Below, piece after piece: positions 1 through 10,661 of a stretch of 64,000 bases of DNA. The notes under the pieces are model-generated. The model made no database searches. It saw nothing but the letters and a program-made list of their open reading frames with translations, and was not told the DNA's origin. Source of the stretch: Catenaria anguillulae PL171 (lineage: Eukaryota; Blastocladiomycota; Blastocladiomycetes; Blastocladiales; Catenariaceae); assembly GCA_002102555.1 (NCBI GenBank), contig MCFL01000028.1, positions 186,001 to 250,000 on the forward strand. The letters run 5' to 3'. Each line of letters begins with the position of its first letter. Positions within the stretch are counted from its first letter, which is position 1. Position numbers and translations under genes: made by a program.

Positions 1-350
1 ATGTTGTTGCTTACCATTTTTGCGTTCGCCTGCGGCGGGCGTTTCAACTAATCTTGGCACTACAGTGTCCTTTTGACTCGCGTCGCTATTCTTACACCCT
101 TGCTTACGTGCTTCTCACGCCGCCATGGCGTGCTTTCTGGTCCTCCGAATACAAATCTCAAGCATCAAGCCCAAGGCAATCAGTATGATGCAAATGTCTC
201 ACACTCCCCCTTCTTGATATCCCCTCTCTTGTTATTTGTTGAGCCGTCCAAACTCCCAACTGGTGTTCAGTGACCGAGTGTGGGTATACATAGATAAAGA
301 CATACTTCAAAGGATCATCCACAGTAACCAACCAACCAACCAACCAGCCA
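1..350. other. Left edge, no gene recognised
   Basis: I see no coding region with family motifs or splice structure here. A short run of AACC-type repeats lies at about 329-345, just beyond the stop of the seipin-like gene, so part of this stretch is probably its 3' untranslated region. Confidence 0.5.
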
Positions 351-2360
351 TCAAGGACTGGTCCCGCCATTCCCCTGTGCCGCCTTGATCGCCGCCAACC
401 GATTCCTCGCACGCACCACGGCCGCCTGCACACTTTCCGCATTCACGCCGCCAATGCCACCGCCACCACCGCTGCCAATCATTCCCATGGGTGCAGCCAT
501 TGCCGCGCCGCCCGCCCGCGCGGCCTGCACTGCAACGCTCATGCCCACCTCCACATGGCCCGCAACCACCGTGGGCCACTTTGCATCATAAGGTAATGCC
601 GGAGTGCCAAACACGGCCTCAGTCATGCGTGCAGACGGCGGCAGCACGGGCCTGTGAATGGCGTAGGTGCGGGGGCCACGAGTGGGGGCGGTCGCTGGGG
701 TCAGGGCCAATGGCACGGTGCATGTGCCCAGAAGGTACCGGTTGGGCCCGCGCGTGGCCGATCGTGACCATGATGCGGGAGTGTGCTGGGTGCTGCTTGG
801 GTCGCAGTAGATGGTGAGATGAAGCTGCGGCCGGGCAGACGAGTCGGCTGGTGCATCATGGATTGTTAGCCAAACGTATCTTGCCATGACATGACGTATA
901 TAAGAACGAGAGAGAGTGAGACAGAAAGTACCTTGTGCAGCTCTCTGTACCAGCACGACATCCACAGGCACCCCCAACGCAATTCGCCTGACAAGTCCGT
1001 CGCCACCGCCCCATGATCCCATCTTGATCCCAAACACGCCGCCACCCAGCAAAACCCACACCCACCGCCACACCGAGACAAAGACATATGCCCACATGCT
1101 CGGCGCATCAATACGGACCCTAGGCGACGTGCCCGCAAGCACCTGGGCCGCATCGGCATCGGCCACCTGCCATCCACCGCCATGGAGGTGCACGCGCCAC
1201 GCCACACTCACATGCGATGCGTACAGGGGTAGTTTGGTTTCCGTGAGGCGCAAGGTGATGGCGTGAATCAAGGTCGAGATGTAGATGCGTTGGGTATGGC
1301 GAAGATCAGGCGGCGGCGGGTGGAGCTGGCGTGTGGGTGGGAGTGAGGAGAGCAGATGTGACTGCTTTCTGATGGTGGTATTTGTATTTGAAATGAGCTT
1401 GGTGAGAGAGAGAGAGAGAGAGGGGTCCAGGGAGGGAAAGATGGTGAAAAAGACAAAACGGGCGGCGTACAGAGATTCAAGACCCAAGCGGAGCGTGTCA
1501 AGGACTTGTGCTTGTGGTAGGGGCGTGGAGTCGAGTTCAATGACATAGGTCCAGGGGAGAAAAGCCCGTGCGGTTGCAGACATGGTGGTGGTGTCTGGGG
1601 TCACGCGAGCCAGAGTGCCGAGCGGTGGTGAGACAGAGAGTGCGCCAGAAGCGGGCGATAAGCGCATGCGAGCCAGAGTGTAAGTTGCGAACGGAGCCGA
1701 GTTGGAGTTGCGCGCCGAGGTGGATGGTGGCGATGAAGAGGGAATCGAGAGGTAAACATGCATGTCGATGGCCGAGCCGCGTGTGAGGCGCTTGGCGGCA
1801 TGGTGCGAGGTCGATGCGAGGTGGGAAACGAGCTGCGGGTGTGTGTCTGTGTGCAGAAAGGGTCCGGTCACGCAAGTCGCGGGTATTGGCGGTCTACTGG
1901 GACGTGTTTATCATATGTTAGAGCTCCCCGCAGCAGCGTAGATGGACGGACGTTTTCCATGTCATGTCAAGAAGAGGCAGATGCATGTACATATGCTACG
2001 TAAACATTACATTTGCTCTTGCCACGCAACGACTTGGTCCACAATCGGCTGGTTGCCTGTGACCGCGTTGCTTTCTGCAAGGTGAATGCTGATACCGTTG
2101 CCACCGTGACTGTGACTGCCGGGCTGCAGCCCAGAGACAGCGACAGCGACAGCGGCAGCGTGAGCATGGTGCGCATGAGGCTGTGCCGTCGCTGCCGAGT
2201 GGTCTGCACTGGACTCGGGGTCGAAGACGCGGACACGAAAGGCCAAGTTGGCGAGGGCAGGTGATGATGAGCCCAAAAATTGGCAGGATTGACGACTCGG
2301 GTAGGTCGACTGGAGGATCACAGAGGTTGACGCCGATGCAGCAGTCGCAGTGGCGGCCAT
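351..2360 (-). CDS. Seipin-like ER membrane protein (candidate)
   Basis: Seipins are ER proteins that organise lipid-droplet biogenesis. They have a lumenal beta-sandwich between two membrane helices. The model has three exons on the minus strand: 2011-2360, 932-1896 and 351-847, giving 603 residues. Introns are 1897-2010 (GTAATG...CAG) and 848-931 (GTACTT, CTAAC branch, CAG), and all three exons stay in frame. The family hint is the stretch LTRGSAIDMHVYLSIPSS, which matches the seipin pattern of a 'GqaYDVsLeLtLP' strand followed by an Asn and an F-x-T-x-x-L strand. Further on come a beta-rich part (SHVSVAWRVHL) and a Trp-rich helix (MWAYVFVSVWRWVWVLLGG) where the second membrane helix should be. 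I do not find the first membrane helix, so exon 1 or the true start may be wrong. After the helix comes an unusual beta-rich extension of about 170 residues with C2-like strands (LHLTIYCDP, YLLGTCTVPL) and an Ala/Gly-rich tail. The identification is an inference; the exon structure is seen directly. Confidence 0.5.
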
Positions 2361-3388
2361 TATGCTGGCACCTTGGCTTGTTTCATCGAGTTGCGTATTG
2401 ATAAATGTCCACTATTTCTCGCTTGCCGTCTGTCCGAATCATATCACTCAAGTCATGAGGTCGCTCACTTGATTGCTTTCGTTCATGCATGTACATGTGC
2501 AGCTGTCGACCCACCGACCCACCCATCGATCCATGCCAGTGTGCTGGTCGATCCGTGACATTTCCGGCTCAAAGATGCAGCTTCGCGCGAAGCCAACGGC
2601 CGGGATTGTCATGCAGCGTTTTCGGGAATCAAAGTCATCTCCGGGAATATTAAGATTGGACCGAAAAGAAGCGATCGAGGTGAGCGAGCTCACACTCGAG
2701 CGCTCAAAACCAGACTACCGCCCTACCGCCCGCCACTCTTGCTCTTTGGCCGCAAAGTGCAGAGGTCTGACTCTGTCGCGTCCGACGCACTTGCTGATAC
2801 TTTTGAGTCAATGAACAAGAACAGCTAGATTCATACCTACCTACTTCAACAAGATTACATTTACCGTCTCCGACACTTGAGGCACTCTTTGGCCCCCCTC
2901 AGCTTGACGCCCTTCGGCCACCGCCAATCGATATCGACTCGTACAATACCCGCCCAACGGCCGCAACCTGGACCGCCGCCTGCTCGATCAGCTGCCCAAC
3001 AACTTCACTTCAAGGCTGCGTTCCCACAGTCCGAAAACGCGGTTGTTTGTTGCCCGTGCTCCTCCTCCATACATACCGACGCCAAAAGCAACTCTGTCAC
3101 CCACCAGCACGCACGATTGATCCCATTCGACAGGGTACATATGTACGCTGCGCTTGATTCCAGTTTCTGAGACAGTGCACGTGACCCCATTGTGCACACA
3201 CGCGTACGCTGACCTTCTCAAACGCAGCTTTTGCCTTCAACTCTTCATACTTAAAATCCACGCGTTCCCACTTGTTTTTGGTTGATCGCCAGCTGCAGCC
3301 AGCCGCCCAGACCCGCATTCTTGTTTCGCCCCTTTCCCAACAAACAACGCTCGACCAACCGCCAACCACCGACCAGAACCGGCCCACC
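2361..3388. other. Divergent intergenic region
   Basis: About 1 kb separates the start of the seipin-like gene on the minus strand from the start of the MA3-domain gene on the plus strand, so it should hold both promoters. No conserved coding sequence is visible. Confidence 0.5.
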
Positions 3389-6300
3389 ATGCTCGCCACG
3401 GCACCGGCCGTTTCCAATCCATCCAGTCCCGGCCGACCGGCACCACCAACCAAATCCGCCATGAAACACAAGCACATCGCTCCGTCCACTGCTGTTGGTG
3501 TTGGCGTGCCTGATCAGCCCAAATCCGCCTTGACGGCCGGAGACACGCTGCCGCCGCTGCCTGCTTCGCCACGCCAGCAACACCACTCTGCGGCCGTTGG
3601 TTCCGCCAGCAACAGCCCGCGCAGTCGCACAAATAGTCATGGCAATCGCTCTGGCTCTGGTTCGTTTTGGTTTGCTTTGTGATGAGATGACTTGGACTGA
3701 TCAATCATCGCGTCGGTCGGTCGTGGTTGGTGGTTGAGCAAAAAAAAAAAAAAAAAACGTCTCAAAGTGAAACGGTCTCACTCACTCAATTGCTTCAATT
3801 GCCTCATCATGTAGGCCCACACTCGCGCCGCGCTTCCTTTTCCACGGCCTCCGACAGTGCACCCGCCAGCGGATCGCCGGGCACGGATGCAGTCCAGTTT
3901 CTAAAGCACCGCACCTCGCAACGCAAAAACTCCACCTCGGGAGCGTCGACGCCGCCCTCGGCCGCGGCAGCCCCTGACTCCCCGTCCTCTGCCCCCGCGT
4001 CTGCCGGCAGCAACGGCCGCAAGCACCGTCCCGCCGCCCTGCAGCTCGGCAACCACTCGACGTTTGCCTCGACCGCGGCCCCGCCCGTGGTCTCACCTTG
4101 CCTCCGCACTGCCCCACTTCCCTCGACTTTGACCACACATACTGCCAGTGCTGCTACGAGTGCACGCGCATCTGCCTCTTCCACATCCACTCCCAATACA
4201 ACCCCGGCTTCCTCGCGCCCAACCTCTTCGGGCCACCCTCACCCGCACACGCATCCTCACGCACAGCACGGCGGGCCAGCTCCTCTCAAATACACGCAAC
4301 CCGCAGACGCGCTCCTGCCGCCCACCACAAACGACGGCGTCGCTCGATACACACGCGCGACCCTCTTGTCAATTCGTGACTCGCTCCCTTCACCCACCCC
4401 AATTCCTGCATTTCTCAAGATCGACACCCTTTCACCAACCGACGCACCATTCCCTGCCCCAGTCACCATCATCAACAACGTGCACATTCCCACGGGTGGG
4501 CTCTCCTCTGCACTCACCAGCCCAACGTCGCCCACATTTGCGTCCAGCACATCCCGCCGTCGCGGATCGACGTTTGGCGGATTCACAAGTGCGCCCGGAT
4601 CGGCCACTGGATCCAGCTTCCACATTCCACCAACCGCAACATCAACGTCGGCAACCGGTCGCAACGCACGGGGAGCCTCATGTGGGACGCATTCGCAAGT
4701 GGATCCCGTCGCGTCCACCGAGGTGCTCGAATCGAGCATGCGCAGTTTGCATGAGGCGCTGGAAAAGCTGCACAAGGATCCAATTGCTGTCGCAAAGCCC
4801 AAAGCGGCCATTGCAGAACGTACACCGGCGCCCACACCCGTTTCCACGCCTGGTAAACACAAGTTGAGATCGGCCGTGGTCGAGACGGACGAAAAAGTCA
4901 TCCCTGTCCCAGTTTCATCATCGACGTTGGCGTCGTCCAAGCTGGCGTGCGAGCTGCTTGCCCCCGACGCGCGACTGTCACCGACACGTAGCTCCAGTGA
5001 TGACGCTGGTTCGGGGTCTTCGGAAACCACCGTCAAGAATGCACCAATCGCTCCACTGCATGTACCGTACGAGCTCGAAGAGGGCGAAATCCCAGTGTCG
5101 CCAGTGGGCGGATCCACGGTGCACTTGCACGACATGGCCAGCCAAACGCTGGCGTCGCCTCGGAAACACTTGGTTCCGTCGCCGCCCGCGACGTCGTCAG
5201 AACCGCCACATTCGCCGTCGTTGCTTGCGGCGCAGCTTCTGCACATGGTCGATAGCGATGAAAAGATCAATCAGGGCCCGCCGTCGGCTTCGGGCAACGC
5301 AAGCCAAGATTTCAGGAACCATCCCGCGCGCGCGTACCAACACAGTGCAATGGGTGCAAGCTTGTCGAATGTACCCGCATCGTCGCTGGCGCTCACGCTG
5401 CCGCCAGAACCCCCCGGTCCTCCGATTCCGGTCCCTGCAAGCGCAAACGTGGCCGCCACGGGTGCAGCTTCGACGCGATATCGTCAAGGATCGGGACCCA
5501 CGAGCACGTCGTCGAGTTCCGGGTGGCGCGGCCCGGGCCCGACTGGGCGCGACCCGGCCATTGGATCAAGGTCGAGGCATTCAACGAGCTCGGCCGCAGC
5601 GAGTCCGGCATCGAGTTTGATCAATGCCCCTACGTGGGCCACGTCTGCGGGCGCGTCGCCTGCGTCCCCTGCACACAACCCGTTGGCGGGCTACGAGTCG
5701 CTGTTGCCCGAGCATCTGCTGCAGCAAGCCAAGGAGTCGCTTGGCTCTGGGTCTGGGCCGCCCACGTCGTCACGCACGACAGCATCGTCGTCGTCGTCGT
5801 CGTCGGCAAGCATGCGGCCACGGCCCGCGCCTTCCGCGCCATCATCCACCTCGAGCGGCAATAAAGCGGCAGCCATGGAACTCCCTCCGGCGCTTCGCGG
5901 CAAGCTCGCGACCTTGGACTCTGTGCAGCCGAGCGACCCAATCAAGTTGGAAGAAAACCTCGAGGCACTCAGCAAACTCGCGCCGTTTGGCGGCATTGGC
6001 GCGCCGCCCGCACGCTCGGGCGCGTACGCGTCAGCGTCGACGGCCGCCGTCATGCAGGGACAGAGTATGGGGTTGATTGCAAAGTCGCATCCGGCACCGC
6101 CGGCAGTCCTGGCGTCGACGCCGCCGCCGCTACCGCCGCCGCCTCAGGTTGGGGCGAGGGCGAGGAACGCAACGCATCCCGTGGTGGATTTGCATGGGGG
6201 TGTGCGCGGCGAGCCGTACAAGTCTGGGTCGACCGTGGACGTGCAGCGGGCGGGGACGCCGCCGCAACAGCAGCCGCAGCCGCTGTCGGCGGTTGGCGCA

Positions 6301-7919
6301 TCGAGTTCATTTTTGGAACGGTTGAATGCGCGGAGGGCAACAACGGCCCGGGTACCTTCGCCACCTACGGCGCTCATGGCGAATGTCAGCAAAGGCGGAG
6401 GGCCAGCGGGGCCGCTGAGTGCAAAGAGTCTCACGGGTGGATTCGAGGGCGGCTCGAGGAGGGAGTCGCCGCCCTCTGTTGGCCAGCAGCCTGGATCGGC
6501 GGGCCCGTTTGCAAGCACGTTTGGCACGGCGGCTGCACGGCAGTCACCCGGGCCTGGGTCAAGGGGCAATAGTATGGATTTGCTGCAGGCCGGAGGTGGC
6601 AGGGCAATGATGGAACAGTGGTGGATGTCTGACTCGGGTGGGAATCAGCAGTTTCAGCAGCAGCAGTCGGCCGTGTCGCAGCAGAACAAGTACGTCTACC
6701 TTGGCACGGTGAAAGACCGCCTTGTTGGGTTCAGGTTCACTAACTGGATGTGATTTTTAGGCAAATGGATCATCACCATCGGTACATGACGAGTCCTGCC
6801 GCCGCACCAACGTACGCACACCGTGAAGACGCGTCCTCAACTACGGCAAATACAGTCATGAGTCCGCCCACGCCGTTTGCGCCGACGCACCACTTGCCGC
6901 CGCCGTCGCCGCTCTATACAGCGGCCTGGGACCAGCAGCAGCAGCAGCATTCCCTTCATCCGCGTGATCACGCTTTTTCCCACACCCAACAACACCAGCA
7001 GTTACCGCCACGTCCGCGGCGTGCATCGGGTGCGCCGCCAATGCAGCACATGTACCCACAGCACGCGTACGGTGGCGGGCCGCTCGACCACATGTACTCG
7101 TCCTATCACCACCACATGCCACCGGCACCGCAGCAGCCGCCCGCGCACCCACAACATCAGCTCGCGCAACACGCCATGGCCATGATGGGCACGGGCACTG
7201 GGATTCCCGCACTGTCGCCGACGATGCCCGACCTGTTGGTCCCCGACCTCAAGCGCGCGGTCGAGGCGTACTTGCGCGACGGCCAAGAGGCGCTGCTATC
7301 CGAGTACTTGCACTTTTTGTCGTACTGCCACCCTGCGGCCGCCGTCCGGCCGTACATCAAGTCGCTGCTCACGATTGGCATCAAGCTCAAGGCGCGCGAG
7401 CGGCTCGTGGCGGCCGTGTACTTTGGGATGAAGCACGGGCATTATTCTGTGCGGGAGGTGATGGAGACGTTGGCCACGCTCGATCTCGGGGTCATAGACT
7501 TGGTCCAGGGCGGGGTGGCCATCATGATGATTGCCTTCTTGCTCGCGTGCATGCTCAAGGACTCGGTCGTCAGTCCTGTCGAGTTGGAGTGGTTGGGCAA
7601 GCAGTACTGTGCGTCCGATCAGGTGAGTGGGCAACGACTGGCTGGCACGCTCGTGGCAAACTTGCACGACATCATGTCGCAGCCCGAGTTTATTGCTGTC
7701 ATGGGCTTGCTCAACTTGCACGACTTGTTTGGCGAGCAGAGCGCGGGCAAGATTGCGTTTCAGCTGGCGCGGTACTTGGATGTGAGCGTGGTGCAGAATG
7801 TGCTCAAGAGCTCGGGTGCCAGTGCGGGCACAACCAGCAAAGCCGCTGCCGGTAGTGGTGGCTCAGGTGCGTCGCCGACGACCTCGCCCAACGCCGCGGC
7901 GCCGTCAATTGCTGCCTAA
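3389..7919 (+). CDS. Long disordered protein with C-terminal MA3-like domain
   Basis: Three exons, 3389-3659, 3815-6689 and 6761-7919, give 1434 residues in one frame. Intron 1 (3660-3814) contains a run of about 18 A. Intron 2 (6690-6760) has a GTACGT donor, CTAAC branch site and TTTTTAG acceptor. Roughly the first 1050 residues are Ser/Pro/Ala-rich with homopolymer runs and look intrinsically disordered. Short charged islands such as YELEEGEIPVSP and KLEENLEALSKLAPFGG could be binding motifs. After a His/Gln-rich linker, about residues 1205-1400 form a helical domain that begins DLKRAVEAYLRDGQEALLSE and has paired helices with KARERLVAAVYFG. This is the pattern of MA3 domains of eIF4G and PDCD4, which bind eIF4A. 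I see no MIF4G domain, so it is not a complete eIF4G. A role in translational control or mRNA binding is inferred only. Confidence 0.6.
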
Positions 7920-8831
7920 TCACCGTATACTTGTTCGGTTTGGTGTGGATGATTCCCTACATCGAGTGTTTTTCTTTCTTCTCCTTTCATTTTTCATTTC
8001 ATTCCCTCCGCCATCCTCGAATTCTCGTCCTCATGGTTGTTCTTGACGGACGCGCACGCTTGCGTGTCGAATCATGTCTCTATTCGTATTTTTTTATTTG
8101 TTGGTCTGGCTTGTCTTCCACACAATCAATCGCTCTCGCCGTGTTTGTTGCTCGTTCTTTGCCCAATATCCATCCCATCATTTCTTCTTTATTGTTGTAG
8201 TATTCGCCGGCTCCTCCTTGGCCCAACCATCTCACCGTCGCCTCAAGAAGCGACCTCGATCTCATTCCCGATATCCCCCGCTTGAACTCCTTCCTCATGG
8301 CTGCCTGCCACTCTCTTGTGGTCGCCAGTCTCGTTCTCGTCTTCAAGTTATCCGTCCTGTCCAGAGATCCTTCTCCTGTTTGTAAATACATACACATTAC
8401 GTGCCCAAGGCTTGCTTGACACAATTGCATTCGAAAACAGACGGATATGGACAGACACTGCTCACACAAACACCAAGGAAACGATCGGAGGCAAGAAAGC
8501 GATGGATTTGCAGATAGGTACAAATGTGCAGCAACAACAAGGAAGGAGCGAAATTCGGGCTTGCATCAAGCAAGACTGAGCAAGGGAAAGGGAAAGAGAC
8601 GAAGGCGGCCAAAGCAATGGCCACTGCAATTCAGAAAGGAAGAAAACCCAAGCAGAAACAAATGAAAAGCAAGGGAACTCATTGGCAGAGGGGGAAAAAG
8701 GTATCGGGCGAGACACAAATAGACAATAGGATGGAGAGCGAGAAACAAAACACAACAGTCGCTGTCGACCGACGTTCAGCACAATCAAGCAAAGTCTGAC
8801 ACGGCAAAATCATGACCCACGCACCAAAACA
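7920..8831. other. Convergent intergenic region
   Basis: This stretch lies between the 3' ends of the MA3-domain gene (+) and the Pro/Ser-rich gene (-). The first 400 bases are T/C-rich and probably untranslated; the rest is A/G-rich on the plus strand. I see no gene. Confidence 0.5.
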
Positions 8832-10661
8832 TCACTGAGCGGGCGCGACCTGGGACCCATGGAAATGGCTCATCAAAGCCCTGGCCGCCTCCCTCTGGTT
8901 GACAGCGGGCCCAACACTCCGGGACCTGGGCGGCGGCGGCGGCACCACGGCATGATCACGCAGGCCTGCACCGGCACCCAAGCCCACGGTCGAGCCCGAA
9001 TCCGAAGGCCTGCGCCTGGCCATGGCGCGCATCTGGTTGGACTGGATCGAGCCCAGCGCCAAGTGCAGCCTGCGCAATTCACCCACCAAATCCTCTTGCG
9101 CGTGCGCGTGCGCGTGCGCGGGCGTGTCGGGCACTGCGGGCGAGTGCGTATTGGACATGGGCGGCGTGAGCGGCGGCGATGCCATGAGCAGATGCACGGC
9201 ATCGTGCGAGGGGATCAGCGGCGGCGACGGATCGGTGCTTGCGGAAAATGACGGCGGGCGTGGCAAGTGCCGATGGGCTGCAACAGACAGCGACCGGCGC
9301 CGCAAAGAGGGCGAGCCCGGGGTCGGCGTTGGGTAGTGCGTGGACGGCCGACGGCCGCGTGACGGGTGGTCGAGGTAGTTGTGTGGGATGGTGGGCGAGT
9401 TCGGGACGGACGAGACGGAACCAGACGAGCCAGACATGGTAGATTCGCCAGAAGGCCGGTGCGTCGACGGCATGACCGGTGAGCCGCCAAACGTGCCCAT
9501 GCGAGGCGAAAAGGGTGGGGAAGGGAATGCGGGTGAGACTGCGCGTTGGTAGTGGGCAGCAGCGCCAATGATGGATTCGGGGCCACGGCGTGGGATTGTC
9601 GGTGTGATTGGCGATAAGGGCTGGGCAGGAGACATGAGGGGACTTGCCGAGCCTGCCCCGGCACCGGCGGCGACTTGGTCACGGCCAACCAACTGCGGTG
9701 AGGCCGGCAAATGTGCCACCGGGAACGGAGGCGGAGGCGACACGGACGCAGGCGTCCGTCGACCTGACAGCACTTCGGCCATGGAATGCGCATCCTGCGC
9801 ACGCAATGCACGCACAATGATGGGTCCTTGATCCACCATGGTCGCGACCGACGCCGAGGAAGACCTGCGTCTGCCGCCCGCCGTTGTCGACATGCGCTTG
9901 TCCTTCTTTCCCGACTTGGTCCGCTTGACACCAGTAGAGTCGAAATGGTCCTCAGCCATAACGGGCGGCGGCGAAAAGACCAATGGGGTATCGGGCGTTG
10001 CAGCCATGGCCACGACCTTGGCCAGGGGCCAATCCGCCAAGATTTGCTTTGTCGGCTCCACCACGGGGGAATCCACATTGCTGGCATCGCTGCGCAATTC
10101 CCACAAAAAGGACGCGTGCGGCGACTCGAGCACAAGTGCAGCGCTAAGGTCCGGGATAGGACCACACAAGTCGCGATCGTTTTCGACCACGACAATGGCA
10201 CACGTGGGCGGGAGCGTGAGAGATTGGGCAGCGAGACCGGGAAGGCACAGTGCTGGCGATTTGCTCAAGTGCAAAACTGCGTGGCGCGGGGTACGGACGG
10301 CCACGGCCCAACGGTAAACGGCATGCTTGGCAAACTTGGCGGAGGGTGTGGCAGAGCACGGGCGCGAGACGAGGACAGGAATGGGTGTCGAGGTGGCCAG
10401 CGTCTCGCCGCCATGTGGCTGGTGCGCCAGAGAAGGTGAGGAGGAGAAGGACAAGTTGGTGGGCGAGACGGGCGCCGAAAGCGAGACGCGACGGTGATCA
10501 CTGGCGACGGGGGAACAGCTGACGATGGTGTCTGCAGCCGAGTCGCGATGCCTTTGCAGGGAATACGAGGAGGCTGGCGGTCCAGGAGGGAAGGGTTCCG
10601 GCGACCGCGGCGGCGACAAGGGCAACAGATCGCGGGTCAAGACTGGCGCCGGAGAGGACAT
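8832..10661 (-). CDS. Unrecognised Pro/Ser-rich protein, 609 residues
   Basis: A single uninterrupted ATG-started frame of 609 residues. Most of it is low-complexity Ser/Pro/Ala sequence. One more ordered part, about residues 110-215, contains KHAVYRWAVAVRTPRHAVLH and alternating strand-like segments (CAIVVVENDRDLCG, FLWELRS) and could be a small beta domain. A basic patch (KRTKSGKKDKRMS, GGRRRSSS) about 50 residues later looks like a nuclear-localisation or phosphorylation region. A late His/Ala repeat (HAHAHAQ) comes before a helical segment LVGELRRLHLALGSIQSNQM. Codon use resembles the neighbouring host genes. I do not recognise a family and assign no function. Confidence 0.6.
   Translation of the reverse strand: MSSPAPVLTRDLLPLSPPRSPEPFPPGPPASSYSLQRHRDSAADTIVSCSPVASDHRRVSLSAPVSPTNLSFSSSPSLAHQPHGGETLATSTPIPVLVSRPCSATPSAKFAKHAVYRWAVAVRTPRHAVLHLSKSPALCLPGLAAQSLTLPPTCAIVVVENDRDLCGPIPDLSAALVLESPHASFLWELRSDASNVDSPVVEPTKQILADWPLAKVVAMAATPDTPLVFSPPPVMAEDHFDSTGVKRTKSGKKDKRMSTTAGGRRRSSSASVATMVDQGPIIVRALRAQDAHSMAEVLSGRRTPASVSPPPPFPVAHLPASPQLVGRDQVAAGAGAGSASPLMSPAQPLSPITPTIPRRGPESIIGAAAHYQRAVSPAFPSPPFSPRMGTFGGSPVMPSTHRPSGESTMSGSSGSVSSVPNSPTIPHNYLDHPSRGRRPSTHYPTPTPGSPSLRRRSLSVAAHRHLPRPPSFSASTDPSPPLIPSHDAVHLLMASPPLTPPMSNTHSPAVPDTPAHAHAHAQEDLVGELRRLHLALGSIQSNQMRAMARRRPSDSGSTVGLGAGAGLRDHAVVPPPPPRSRSVGPAVNQREAARALMSHFHGSQVAPAQ

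Noticed and set aside
4257-5270. Minus-strand open frame of 337 codons inside the MA3-domain gene
   Set aside because: It mirrors the Ser/Pro-rich coding frame on the plus strand, has no motifs and no independent splice structure.
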